64,000 nucleotides of DNA from NCBI GenBank assembly GCA_024811115.1, contig JAKOGH010000008.1, positions 1 through 64,000 of the forward strand. The letters are read 5' to 3'. This stretch comes from Terana coerulea. Its lineage: Eukaryota; Basidiomycota; Agaricomycetes; Polyporales; Phanerochaetaceae. Positions 1-12,359 of this stretch are shown here, piece by piece; positions within the stretch are counted from its first letter, which is position 1; the number at the start of each line of letters is the position of its first letter. Position numbers and translations under genes: made by a program. The notes beneath the pieces are model-generated. The model worked only from the letters and a program-made list of their open reading frames with translations. It had not been told where the DNA came from and made no database searches.

Positions 1-1740
1 TGCGGAGTGTCGCTGGCAGCATCGATGCTCTGGATTGCCAAGAACCCCACGTTAGCTCCGAGCAGTACAGTAACCTTCAGGATGAGATCAGAAAGACGCC
101 GTTACAGCTGAATACGTAAGGCGCTTACAGGAGTAGTGGCCTTCTCCCAGTCCCGTCTCATTTCGTTCCAAAATTTTGTCCAAGGAACCTCGTTGATTGT
201 ATCGTCCACGTACATGTCGTTCAGCTTGGCAATGTAGACGTCGGGCATGTAGAACAGCAAAGGGAAAGCAAGAGAAACGGGTATGATCGACGGTGAGGCT
301 GGTCCGAAGTATCGTGCACAGATTGATTCCTGTTGAGGCGCGCACCGTGTTGACCATGACAGTGAACGTACATTTCCAGCTCTGTCGAACAAGTAAGCAC
401 AGTTAGCGGCATGATACATAGATGATCGAACGGGCGTACTGAAAGTGCACATGTGTCGTGCTACATATCGATGGAACTCAATATGACAACAGCATCATGA
501 CTATGTATATGTGCTCACCAATTAAGCACACCCCACCCAGGTTGTTTGACCCGACTATGATAATTGTGAGATGGTTTCAAACAGTCCCTCTACATCACGT
601 ACGTGTAACTTCCTTCAGGTTCTTTGAAATGTCTTCTAGTTTGTGACAAGGGTACGGTGCAGTGGAGGTTGGGGAAGTCATAGCGTCTTTAGTTTGTCAT
701 CGTTGGTGCCGAGGTCTTGCCCTAGTTAATTTTGCGTAGTACACTCACCGCTGTACGCCCACGTGATTATGTTCTTCAACTCATGAACCATGGCAGGTGT
801 GACCTCACGTCGATGTGGGAACATGTCAACATGCGTCCTGATACGGATTTAACATGTATCCCCAGAGTCATGAGCGACACACATACCAGTATAGTGACTC
901 CAACAGATACTCTATCAGAAGCAGAGATTATATGAGCAACTTAAAATCATGGTAAAAGCATTATGACATACCCAGATGGCTGTGTGATATCGCCTTTCGA
1001 TAAGAAGAGCCGATAATGGTGGATTCCTGAATCTCGTGGACCCAACGAATTGTTTTTGCTGATATATCTGCAAAATAGTAGTCCCAGCTCTCCTTGCTGT
1101 TCTCGTCGAGAACTAGGTCTACATCGGCGACAGAAACTTGTACTTGGTCATAGTACATGCGGCGCAATTCCTTTGCTTTCTCCACAATCAGGCTTGCTTT
1201 GTCGTATGGGTCGTAGGACAGACATACGTTCGTGAACACGTTCTGTTTCACGGATTAGTGTCTGGCCAATGCCACCATTGTACTGCGGCTCATACCAGTT
1301 TCTCATACCAGTAATAACGCTTGCCTTCCGGAGAGACACAGACAGTCCATTCAGGAGGAACTTCGGGCTTATTCAAATCTTGATGAGAATTCGGCGAGGG
1401 TATAGGATCGAGCTTGCCAAACGGTTTGAGTACCCTATTGTCATCCTTCGGGGCCCGTGGACTAAACGACTTCATTCAGCTTGACGACGAATATCTCCGG
1501 ACGAGCAACGACGTACATATGATAGGAGCGCTCATCGTATTGTCGAGTGTATGCAGTATCTGGTGTCACAGGAGTAGCTACGACATCGGTAACGGGATTG
1601 TTAGCGGGCGATGCGTAAGAGGTAGGCGGAGCTGCCTGCCCGCCACTGCCAGGAACAGGAGGTGCTTGCTGCACCGCGGGGGTATGCGATCGCCTCCATG
1701 GCCAGGGTACTGCGTTGAAGACCGAGCTTATAGTAGACAT
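1..1740 (-). CDS. WW-like/membrane protein, paralogue 1 (C-terminus beyond left edge)
   Basis: Multi-exon minus-strand gene; the proposed start is the ATG at 1740, giving a Pro/Ala-rich N-terminus. It is followed by a WW-like segment (PPEWTVCVSPEGKRYYWYEK, about 1300-1360), a conserved block with YYFADIS and RWVHE (about 1020-1090), a THVDMF-x-HRR block (about 770-835), a TS-rich piece (about 660-690), a GARLNRNQSV block (about 310-345) and a hydrophobic stretch leading to MPDVYIAKL (about 215-275). The order matches the neighbour at 2509-4955 block for block. The reading frame breaks at the GGG run at 262-264, where the paralogue is open; one missing base would restore it. The WW-like unit has the first Trp but no clear second one, so ligand binding is doubtful. 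Function unknown; the remaining membrane segments lie outside the window. Confidence 0.7.
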
Positions 1741-2508
1741 GTCGAGGTGGAGGGTACAAGTAAAGTATTATGCAAGTGCGAGCGGAGAGACCCCTCGGTG
1801 ACACCATGACATATCTGTGGAGGCGCGATAACTGTCACAAGTAGAGCAACTGCGAGCCCGCACAGCTATAGTGTGAATGTGGCCGTTCTAGAGCAACAGC
1901 AAGGACAAACACTGCCATGGCTGACTATGATAAACCCAACGTAGCTCAAATGAACAAGGACCCTTGCCAGAAGATTTAGAGCGACTCTTACTTGGATCAA
2001 TATTGGCTGTGCACCGAAGCTTTCACAGCCCATCGGGTCGACACGTGAGGGGTCACAGAGCTCGCGAAGGCACCCTGCTACGGCATTCTTATCTCATCGT
2101 TCTCGTACGTTTCCGATACAGGCCGGTGCTGTACTTGCATCGATAAGAAGGCACATTCCGGTTCCATGCAAGCTTGAACAGTTCCTGATGAACACGTTCA
2201 CTAAGCCAAGGACATGTGCGCCTATCGGAAACCCCAATAGACGGTACGTGAGCTTTCGACACCCGCTAGATCAACTCGCACTCGCCTTGGGCTCTATTTG
2301 CGCCATTTTGTGCCAAGTGAGCACGCTTCACAAGCCAAAAAAGGCGGCGTAACGACTTCTGGCTGTCGCCATCTCCGGCCACATGATAACTGGAAGGGTT
2401 GCATATGTGATATTATCCCTGCGTCTTCAAGAATTTCGGAAGCGCAATGCGAATGAGAATGGCAAAGTCAGGCTAGCCAGGACAATGTGAGGCGGATCAT
2501 AGTAGTCA
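1741..2508. other. Intergenic, no gene recognised
   Basis: Promoter side of the first WW-like gene and 3' side of the second. Only short ORFs without family resemblance are present. Confidence 0.5.
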
Positions 2509-4955
2509 TCATTGGCTGGTCACGGATCTCTGCCTTGAGATGCACAATGGTAGTAGATGTATGTCGGGGGAGGAGGGCGACTTTGAGAAGTACTTGGGGA
2601 TGCTACGGAGTATCATGAGTAGTGGGTGCCATAAGAATTCCCGGAGCCGTTTCAGTAAGGAGTCTTTGGACGGAGCAATGGCACCCCAGTCCGCATGCAA
2701 GACACCGCAAACGACGACTCCCATGATCAATAGGAGCGTGATCATAGTACCTCTCGTCACCGCGCTCGTCTCGAACATACAAATAAAGCCGATTGACACC
2801 GTAAACGCGAGCATGCTGTCACGAGGCAATGTCTATCAGCATAGGTCTGCGACAACATGAGCCAAATAGACATGCCTCAAAGTGAATAGCCCGGTTGGAA
2901 GACTGATTGGCAAGCCAGTCGCGTGAGTAAAGGAGCCTGTTTGCATATGCGGTGCTGACCTGAAGATGAGGGCATCCGCTTCAAGACCGATGATTCCCTT
3001 CTTTCGCTGTTCCAAGTACACCATCTGCAAAAGCGGATGAGGAGGACAAAGCCACGCAGGGAGTGCACACTAACCGCTTCGCCAGCAGTGGTCAGCTTGC
3101 TCGGAGGGTGTTGTCGCGAAAGGATCCAACATATTAAATAACAACCCAGGCTGAGTATGGTTGAGGCATAGCTTGCTATCTGAGCAAGCGTCCGGTCAGG
3201 TCCGCCATGGTCGATACTCTGGATCGCGAGGAAACCGACGTTGGCGGATAGTAAAACAGTCGCCTGCATCCAAGCCGGGTCAGCGACATCGGCTGCAAAT
3301 GCGAGGCAATGCACATACCGGTGTGATAGCTTTCTCCCAATCTCTTCTCATTTCCTCCCAGAATTTTCTCCATGGTTCCACGTTGACAACATCATCAACG
3401 TACATCTCATCGATCTTTGCGATGTAAACGTCAGGCATAAAGAATAATAGTGGGGAAAGAACAAGGAAGAGGAGTGACAGGCGACGTTTGTGGTCGGGAA
3501 GGGTATGTACTGATTCGTTCCTGTTGAGTCTTGCACCACGCTCACCGTGGTAGTTGATGAACATCTCGCGCTCTGTAAAATCTAGTCAGCATTTAATCAA
3601 GATTTGAAGGAACCTATCAGATATGCGTACTGAAAACAGACATGTGCCGAGCTGGAGGAGCCGAAAATTAAGCGATGTTGTAAGGAGCGAGTTGCACCGC
3701 ACTCTTACCGAGTGTACAGGCACCCCACTTATTACCCTTTCCAGCTGGACCTGGATGAGAAGGTATAATTTCCTTGGATAATGAGTTGCTAACCTTTCAC
3801 ATTCTTGACCAGCCGTAGGATCTCTTCCAAATTATCACACGAGTACGGCGAAGTCGATGTTGCGGAGGTCATAGCATCTGGGGCGAGGAATCAGGTCGTG
3901 AATTCGTGAATACGCTGATGATAAATTATTACCTGAGGAAGCATAAACAGCCATGTCGATTAACTCTTGAACCAGACCCTCTCTGACACCTCGACGATGT
4001 CCAAAAATATCCACGTGAGTCCTGTGGGAAGTTGTTAGACCCAGATACTGTGAACGGCAATGTAAGTCTGCAAATTAGATTGGTGGTGCGGAATACTCTC
4101 ACCAGTACAAACGAGGATAGTATTCACCAGTAGTGGGCTTCCAAAGCAAAAGCTACTAGTGGGTCAACTTCAGATGACAGGACAATGAGTAGTAGGACCA
4201 CTTGCCTAAGTGACTACGCGACGTCACGAAGCGATGCATTGTTTCAACGATTCCGGGGACGGAAATTCCATGCACCCAAAATACACTCTCGTCTTTCATA
4301 TCTGCGAAGTAGTAGCCCCATTGGCCACCATCCATCTCGTCGAGCACAACCTCCGAATTGGCGGCCAGCGTCTGCGCCTGATCCGGGTACAGAGCGCGCA
4401 AGCTTCTGGCTTTGTGCTCAATAATCTCAGCTTTTCCGAGTCCGTCGCGTAGATACGTATTCGTGTACGTGTTCTGGCTCATGCGTTAGTTCAGAATCGT
4501 GCAAATCGCAACCTGTTTCCCTACCAGCTCCTCATGCCAAAAGTAGGGCTTGCCTTCCGGAGAGATACATGCGGTCCACCCTGACGGTACAGGCTTGTGC
4601 TGGTGCTCCGGCCCGTATTCTGGATTGGGGGATAGTATAGTGAAAGGTTCCAGAATCCAGTCTCCTGAATTTTTTGTCGATGGACTGAGAAAGCAAATAT
4701 TCGTCAATAAACAGCAGTAGCGTGCAGAAGGTATTACGCTCACATGCAGTACGAGCGATCGTACTGTCGGTCACATACGCTATCTGGCGTAACGGGAATA
4801 GCGACCTGTGTTACAGCCGGAGCTCCTGCGGGAGATGCGGTAGAGAGAGGCTGCGCCGTCGATCCTCCGTTCCCAGGGACGGCAGGTGCATTCGTATGTG
4901 GCGGCGCGTTTACGGGTCGTCTCCTCAGGAGCGTATCGATGAATAAACGAAACAT
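2509..4955 (-). CDS. WW-like/membrane protein, paralogue 2
   Basis: Complete minus-strand gene, ATG at 4955, stop at 2509, at least eight exons. Blocks in order: Pro/Ala-rich N-terminus ending in VTPDS; WW-like PSGWTACISPEGKPYFWHEE (about 4540-4600); YYFADMKDESVFWVHG (about 4260-4320); THVDIFGHRRGVREGL (about 3970-4015); TSATSTSPYSCDN (about 3835-3880); GERGARLNRNESVH (about 3505-3550); then four or more hydrophobic segments (about 3425-3480, 3224-3275, 3120-3180 and 2700-2815). The C-terminal tail is basic and Ser-rich. I infer a cytosolic N-terminal half with a WW-like fold and a polytopic C-terminal half. The family recurs at 1-1740 and 38910-41564. I recognise it as a repeated Agaricomycete type but know no assigned function. 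Exon borders were not all resolved. Confidence 0.75.
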
Positions 4956-6284
4956 TGCTGCCAGTCAGGCTTGAAACGAGGGGGAGAAGGAATGCTCTGG
5001 AGGTACTCCTTGACTCCCACTATACCTCCGTAAAGATACTAGCATTGCGGCGTCACCTCGACTTCACGAATGGAGATTACGTTGCTGAAAGTAGAAGATG
5101 AAAGTCAGATAAAGGCTCGGCACACATGGCTGTCCGTAGCAAGTACTACCGAACCTTATAGCGTGCGTTATTGCCCAAGCGGAGTCTATGCTGTGAGTGG
5201 CTATGCAGACGAGCGAGCATTCAATAGAAAACCCTGGTAGACTTGTACATGACATCGCTGTCACTGTCAGGTTTCAATGGAGGGGAAGAACCGATGCTGT
5301 ACGGGCAGTCCTTGGTTCCCAGTACACTACCCCGTGAAATCGAAGCGCATAGTTGTGATGCTTGGATGATACTTGGGTGATACCCTACGAGACTTGAGGC
5401 CAATTCACTGGGCGCATAAAGTCACGGAGGGCGGATTACACGATCCAAATACATGTAGCTGTGCATCGCAGGTATTTTCTGAACCTTTTAACATGGCCCA
5501 CATTGAAGTTTACATCGCCCACGGCTGTGTATTAGGGTGAACATGCGTGGAAGACCCTGGTAGACCTGTACAAGGCTCACCTGAGCTGTGCTTGAGAGTA
5601 GCGAAGAAGCAGTCATGGGATGATGACAGATACCACACGTGTTGACCGGGGCGCTGTACGTCTTCTTACGTGCCTCAAGGCCTCACACCCGCATTCCTGC
5701 ATCACAGTTGATAGATGAGCGGTGTTTTATTTGACTCTGCACAAAGCCGGCATGGCGAAGTGAAGCCTGGGTTAGACCTCTCCAACAGGGTGAGCGTTTG
5801 CCCCACGTCGAGAGTAAACCTGCGTCGTGTATTTTCGCTTGAGGATCAATGCGCTTCACGAAGAGCAATCGGCCCGCCTTTGTGTGTTACGAGAGAGTAG
5901 ACGTGCTGAAGAAGGTCCCATTTCATTCATGTCCTGTAATATTGTGTGAGACCGGCAGCGAAGAAATATTATGCTAACCGGCGTACCAGTTCTGACTCGG
6001 AAGGTTTACTCTGCTGACTCAAGCATGAGCGGTCGCAGGATGTTGTATTCGCCATAAATAGTACGTATGGGGAAAGTATTATCTCAATAATTGAGACAGC
6101 CTTTCCATCTGGAGGAGGAGGTGGCGATGGTGGTACGCAAAGAACCGCCTCCACCTCCAAAGCGCCCATCGAAACGCGTCCGCGATCACGTGAAATACAT
6201 TGATTCGTTTGAGCGCTTGGCCGCCGCTCGCGTCGAAGCAGCGAGCTCTGATTACGACCGCCACCCTCCGCAACCAAGCCTGTC
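4956..6284. other. Intergenic, 1.3 kb, no gene recognised
   Basis: Only short unrelated ORFs. The right end is the MAD3 promoter and contains one ACGCGT at 6174-6179. Confidence 0.5.
6174..6179. promoter_or_regulatory. ACGCGT (MCB-like) box upstream of MAD3
   Basis: Palindromic MluI cell-cycle box about 105 bp before the MAD3 start codon. In yeasts this is the binding site of the MBF (Swi6-Mbp1/Res) factor driving G1/S transcription; its use here is inferred from position. Confidence 0.45.
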
Positions 6285-8476
6285 ATGTCCACAGACGACG
6301 AAGGTCCTTTACTCAACGATGAAGCTCCGGTGATTGTCGATTGTGATGTCCTCGAGGCGGCCAAAGAGAACATCCAGCCACTTGCCTCCGGCAGGCGGGT
6401 CACTGCCCTTTCCGCCATCCTCTCTACCCCGCACGCTCAGCGCGAAAGTCGTCTCGCTGCCACGAGAAACAGACACAAGATGAATGTACAACTTGCGCTG
6501 GAGAACTCTTTGGATGACGATGATGACGAGGCGGAGGACGCCGACCCACTCGAAGCTTATTGTCGTTACGTCTACTGGGTAGTGGAGAACTATCCTCAAG
6601 GCCACAGCGCGGAAAGTGGCCTGTTGGAGCTACTTGAGGAAGCTACTCGGGTGCTAAAGGACCATCAGGGCGGCAAGTGGCGCGAAGACATACGATACTT
6701 GAAGTTATGGGTTCTCTACGCGAGTTATGTTGAGAAGCCAGCCGTGATATTCAAGTTCTGTGTGGTCAATGAAATTGGGACTTCGCATGCACTTCTATAC
6801 GAGGAATTTGCGATTGCGCTAGAAAGGGCTGGCAGGTGCGTCTCTTGCTCCGTACTCTTTGGCAGGCCACTGAGCTTGGCATCTAGGAAAACGCACGCCG
6901 ACGAAGCATACCAGCTTGGTATCGCGCGGAAAGCGGCACCGCTTGAACGACTAGAGTCGAAATTCAGGGAATTTCAGAAACGCATGATGGCGTTCCCGAA
7001 TCTCCCATCCTCAGCCGAATCATCTTCTACTCCTGCTACGGATTCGCCAATACCCGCATCATCCGCAACACAAATTGCACCTCGCCGTAAGGCCCTAGGT
7101 GAGACGAAGAAGCCTGTCTCATCGGACACTGCCGCGAGAGCAACTCGCGCATCGTCTCGCGCCACTTCTTCGTCTGTTAATTCTCCAGCGACAGCCTCAG
7201 CCCCTACGCCACCCACTCGATCGTCCAACAACAATGCTCGTATACCGGTCTTTGTGGACCCATCCCTAACCGACCCAGTCGCTGTATCCGCACACCTCGA
7301 AGAGGAAGCGCCTTCCGCTTGGCCCGAACTTGGAACACGCAAGTCGCGTATAAAGGAAAACGTGAAGGAGGCAACGAAGGCTGCTGGAACCACTCTGCGT
7401 CAAGCAGGAAAATCCAGGCGTGTCGCTTCAGGAACCACACCGAAGATCCCTGTGTACGTAGATCCTGTCCCGGAAGACGTATCAGGCGCAGAGAATGTCG
7501 CGTCCCCGGCGGCAGAAGACGAAGATCGAGAGCGATGCCGCCGCCACCCGTGCCGGCGAAGGCGAAGGTCGGAAAGGTTACCATTTTCCGTTACGACGAG
7601 GCTGGTCCTTCCGTCACGCCGGCCCCTGCGGCAAAGAAAGCGAACAAGAGCTCTATTCCAGTGTTCCGGGACGAGCCTGCGGTGGATAATGAGAACGTAG
7701 CTGCTCAGTCAGACCCACCGAGGAGTAATGGGGTGGTCAAGACGAAGAAAGCTATTTCTGTATTCCGAGACGAGCCTGCCTCTCAGCCTACAAAGGCGAG
7801 CTCGAGCAAGGCGAAGGGCAAGATATCTGTTTTCAAAGATGAAGATCCCGCACCGCCGTCTGTCGCCGGACAAGAAAATGGAGAGCAAGCCAGTAGTCTT
7901 CCGAGATGGCGAAACATCCGCGCCCAGCGGTCCCAGCAAGCCGAGGAGCAAGATCGCTGTTTTCCATGACGAAGAGCCTGCGGCTGCACCCAGCAAGTCG
8001 AAGGGCAAGATTGCCGTCTTCTGCAACGACGAGCCCCAGCAAGCCGCCGCTCCGGCCAAGGCGAAGGGCAAAATCTCCGTGTTCCAAGATGTGCCTGCAC
8101 CGAGCGCGACAACTACGTCCAGCAAGGCCAAATCCAAGATCGCCATTTTCCGGGATGAAGAACCAGAGGCAGCAGCTACGCCATCACCTGCATTTACCCC
8201 ATATGTTGACGAAGATGTGAGCGTTTTCTTACATACCCGTAGATCATAGCGCGATGCTGACAATTGTACTTACAGCAGCCGCCCGCCTCACCCACCAAGC
8301 CTTCTGCCCCAGGACTGCTTCGAACGAAGAGCCACGGCGCCTCTGGCGTTGGGTTAGGCATTGCTGGTGTCGTCACTGGAGGCAGCGGTGAGAAGATGAG
8401 CTCTGAAGCTGAAGCGTTGAGAAGGGATCCGTTGAAAAACTACGCGGAAGACGAGAGGGTAGTAGACCTTGACTAA
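6285..8476 (+). CDS. MAD3: MAD3/BubR1-like spindle-checkpoint protein
   Basis: Component of the mitotic checkpoint complex that inhibits Cdc20-APC/C. The N-terminus has a KEN box (AAKENIQ, residues 27-29), then the Mad3/BUB1 TPR region (YCRYVYWVVENYP to EEFAIALERAGR, ADEAYQLGI, FREFQKRMM). A second KEN (RIKENVKE, near base 7353) lies at about residue 340. There is no kinase domain, so it is Mad3-type rather than Bub1. The C-terminal half is a string of K-I-x-V-F-x-D-E repeats ending in FTPYVDE (bases 8193-8213). Introns: 6836-6886 (51 bp, in frame and open) and 8217-8275 (59 bp). The frame also changes near 7454-7561, where an 83-bp intron 7479-7561 or a 62-bp intron 7454-7515 would fit, and at the AAAA run 7875-7878, best explained by one extra base. 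Protein about 670-695 residues. Identity is firm; exact repeat-region exons are not. Confidence 0.9.
7230..8213 (+). repeat. Array of ABBA-like peptide repeats inside MAD3
   Basis: About eleven units of the form [K/R]-I-[P/S/A]-V-F-x-D-E followed by a Pro/Ser/Lys-rich spacer: near 7234 (RIPVFVDP), 7442 (KIPVYVDP), 7576 (KVTIFRYDE), 7652 (SIPVFRDE), 7751 (AISVFRDE), 7819 (KISVFKDE), 7887 (KPVVFRDG), 7950 (KIAVFHDE), 8007 (KIAVFCND), 8070 (KISVFQD) and 8139 (KIAIFRDE), then FTPYVDE at 8193. Units lie in two frames because of the frame changes described for the gene. Confidence 0.85.
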
Positions 8477-8766
8477 GCTTTACCTTGGAACTTCTCCTTC
8501 CTCCCCGCAGCATCCTTGTGTTTTCTTATGTTCTGGATTGCGAGTCGAAATATGGAATATTGTGTATTTTATCTTCATAAACAGCTACTTTGCTTTTGGT
8601 TTTCAACTTGCTCTTCGATCAAGACCTCATGCGAGACCAGCCGATTTGCAGAGCATCATGGTATTTTCATGACATCGATCAATCGTTTACAGTCTAATAA
8701 TTGATACAAACTTGCTTGTTACTCGTTACCATACTAGTCCCTTCCCTTCACCAGCCAAACGGCTTA

Positions 8767-11700
8767 TCATTGGGTGGCGGTGGCGGGCCTCCATATCCCC
8801 GGGCGGCGGGGGCCCCCAGGACCACCAGGGAAAGGCGGCGGCGGACCTCCTCCATAAGGCTGCGCACCCGGGAACCCAGGGCTAGGTCCACCGGGAAAGC
8901 CGGGCTGTCCGCCAGGAGGACCAGGAGGCGGCGGCCCACCGTATGAGCTGCCTCCGCCATATCCTTGGTACCCACCGCCGTAATTCGGCTCAGGCTGCGG
9001 CGGCCCGCCGTACGAAGGGGTGTAGCTGGACTGGCGGTGTGGTTCGGGAGGACCGCCGCCGCCGGGGAAACCTGCCTGCGAGTACGACGACTGGCTGGGG
9101 CTGCCTGGGAAATTGGGTGCGTTCGAACTGCCGGGGTACGTCGACTGACCTGGGCCGCCCGGGAATGACGGTGAGGGGCCCGGGGAGGGTCTGCGATCAT
9201 CTTCCCCCAGTTCGCGCCTTCCGCCTCCTCCACCAAATTGGTTGAAAAAGGCCTGTGCTTCACCAACTTTCCCCATCATGCCGCCCATACCACCTCCTGG
9301 CGCACCCTGCCCTCCGTGCCCTCCGTGATGGTGCCCATGTCCATGCTGACCACCGCCCGCCAAGAGGCTGGCAGGACTGTATCCAGCGCCGGCTCCTCCA
9401 GCCATGTTCGACACATTGCTGATAAAACTCCCACCTCCCTGGTGGCCGCCTTGGTTCCCGCCTTGTCCGCCCGAGCCTCCGAGATGGCTGACGAAGTTTG
9501 CCGCAGACCCTACGACAGGGATACCGCTCACGTAGTTCTGGACGTTTTGCTGGGCTTGGAGGCCATAGCCCGAGGCAGCTGTTCCATGAGCAGCCGAGGC
9601 AGGACCGTCGCCCGCGAGACGAATGTTCTGGTGGTTGCGCACGGCCTCCTTACTGAGGCGGCGCAGAACTTCTTGCTGCTTGTTGCCGAGCTCCTGGACC
9701 CATGTTTGCATGTACTTCATCATTTTGCGCTGAATGTCTGAGTTGGAGTCGTGGAAGTCTGGGTGGAATCTGAGGCTTGACTGTGAGCACAGCTTGCATA
9801 TGTAGATGTGCAAGAACGTACAGGCTGGACAGGATGTCCTCGGTCACTTGATGGACGTTAATCGAATGGTCATCCCACGCCTTCACAACCAAGTTGACCG
9901 TATGTGTCTATTTTAGGTATCAGATGAATCCAAGAGTGTTAAAAGCGAAAGTCGCGAGGCATACCAAGACAATCTTGCCGAGGTTTCCAGCGGGCTCGTT
10001 CAAAATGAGATTCTAACGGATATTAGCCGGCACATGGCATATAGCAGTGAGCGAAACGCACGAAGTGGTCTTTACTGAGGAACGAATGCGTCGGATCGGA
10101 CGCTCTCGGGTCGTTGAAAACCTCGTACTGATCTTGCTTGTTGATTACCTCCCCAGAAGCGACTTGGAGCTGGCTTGTAGCAGTTTTCATCAGGGGCTTC
10201 AGGAATGGCTACGTAATGTAATCTATATCAGCGAGAGAAAGCGCGAAACTTCGTAGAAGCTTACCTCCAATGTCGTGAAGACAAAGACAGAGACCGAGTC
10301 CATAAGCTTCTCGACCAGTGAACTGAGACCAGGAATCCGTTCTGAAACCCTTTCGGTGAGCGAACCACGACATTAACTCTTCGACATGCAAGCATACCGA
10401 TGGTCTTCTCAATCTTCTTCACAACTACAACAGACGTTAATTGGAGGTTGTCCGAAAGTGCCAGACATTTTAGACTTACCAGAATCGCGGAAAGTCAGGA
10501 CCTGCCACAGCACCGCGTGCAGCTCTTGGGGACTCATTTGCTCCGGGGTCTTGCCTCCTTGCGTCGGCCCCGCCCTGATACGCTCGATGCTATCCATTTC
10601 GCGTGCCATCTCGCCTTGATCACCAGTTGGCAATTTGAAGAGAAGGTCGCGGAGCGTATCCGATGCAGATGTGCCACCCCGAGAGGTAGGACCAGCTTTG
10701 TCTCGCGCCCTCTCTAGCTCTCGGTTAAGATCACTGACAGATGCTTGGCTCTGTATGCAGCGTAAGTGCCAAGTTCAAGTACGTGTGATGCGCTACGCAC
10801 GATATGGTCCGTAGCCTCTTTTGATACGCATATAGTCAGCCAACAATTTTGTCAATAATATAGGTGACTTACCTCCCAGTAAGCTGTGGATGAAATCCTG
10901 GGACCCAAATGTACCTATAATGCATGTGTGAATATTCACACTACAGAGCGATGCAGATAATTACCCGTCACGAGCGGAGCGACGTATTTCCTGTTAGGAG
11001 CTTGGATGCGTACTTGGTCGCCAACGTGCATGAAGATATCTTGGTGGCCAAGGCTCACGAGTGCAAGCTCACAGAAATTGGAATGTGCGGCGAAGTCTTC
11101 TAGAGTGTGGAGCTATAGCGGGAGTGCGTGAAGGACTGCAGGTTATGAAGGCCGAACTGAGTACTTACTGACGTACCGAGAAGCCGGTAGGCTTCATACT
11201 CGTCTTGTTTCTGGCCTGACTGGCGATGTTGTCGGCCTAATTGAATGCAGCGCTCCAGAGTTCGGCGAACAAGAGCCTTAGAGGTATCCCAAGATCCATT
11301 TTCTAGAAATACGTCATTTGCGAAGTATTTCCATCAATCGTCGTCGCGCTTACCATTGGCAATATAGTTCTTCATTCCGCTACGAGGGTCAATTTCGAGC
11401 TCGCGAGGCTGAAATTGTGGTCAGCGAATTTTTCGGTCATACACAAAAAGCCACTCACATCCACCGGTCCACGTAGTCTGCGGTCGTATTTACGAGCATC
11501 ATCTGGATATCCTTTGGGATTATCGATGTGCTCCGTCTAGTAATTAGTGCGTGAGAAATGCCACTTCTGCATCTAAGCGAGAAGCTTGCCAACCGGAAGA
11601 TAGGTACCGAGACGTTCCTCAGTTACCTCGAATTCGTGTGTGGCGTAACCGTTAGCCTAGCAGCTGCGTTAGTATGTGCTGTACAGTGGATTGGGGATAC

Positions 11701-12359
11701 GCTCACAAGGAAGCCGAGGACCATGACCAAGTTGAGAATTGTCTGGGAACAGAGGATTGAGCCCACTACTTCTATTGAACCAGCGCGTTTGAACACACCT
11801 GAAGCGGCAGTTTTGTCAATCCTGCAACATCCACAGCCTAAAAATAAGTATGAGATTTTATGCAGAACACGCACAATAAAGATTCGACGCACCTGGCTGT
11901 AATCCCGTAGCCAATTGCTATCATAGTTGGATTAATTCGCTTTTCACAGTATTTCGAGAGGGAACCAAGCTCTCTCAGGACTTTGCAAGCTCACCCAAAG
12001 TACACCCGCTTAATATCTAAGCCGCCAAACTTGGATCCTCCCTTCCCCATCAGGGCACCGATGGCGAAGCCTCCTGCGGCCTTCTTGGCTATTTCTGCGA
12101 GGGTATCTTCCTAGCAGGATAATGAACAAGGAATGGTTGTGGCGCAGTGTCCACTTACAATATCTCCATGACGGAAGGCTCGACCCTCCATATAGGCGAA
12201 ACTACATGAAGTTTCAGAACTGCTGAACAGGGGTTGTGGATCGTGTGCATGGACTGACCTGGGTATATTCCCGGCACCGAAGGCGTACACGCCATTGCCT
12301 GAGATACAAAGCACCAAAATGCACAGTAAAATCGGAAACAAATGGTTATTGGTCCCCAT
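8767..12359 (-). CDS. HET-C family protein (heterokaryon incompatibility C / NIMA-interacting TinC-like)
   Basis: Minus-strand gene with a dozen or more short introns. The start chosen is MGTNNHL at 12359, since it begins a signal peptide (hydrophobic ILLCILVLCIS, then YAFGAGNIP, the usual mature start of HET-C); an upstream in-frame ATG at 12410 would bury it. Other hallmarks: FAYMEGRAFRHGDI, EDTLAEIAKKA, DIKRVYFG (12000-12060), NWLRDYSQ (about 11890-11920), HIDNPKGYPDDARKYD (about 11470-11530), FTTLE (about 10260-10290), DPRASDPTHSFLSK (about 10050-10120). The last long exon (from about 9813) ends in a Gly/Pro-rich tail of over 250 residues with GGPPPPGPPGG-type runs and a His/Gly patch. 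The family is known from Neurospora het-c, a nonself-recognition locus, and Aspergillus tinC. Allelic specificity cannot be judged from one sequence. Confidence 0.9.

Noticed and set aside
5229..5583. Short imperfect repeat CCCTGGTAGAC-Y-TGTACA at 5233 and 5554
   Set aside because: Only about 18 bases match and flanks differ; could be chance.
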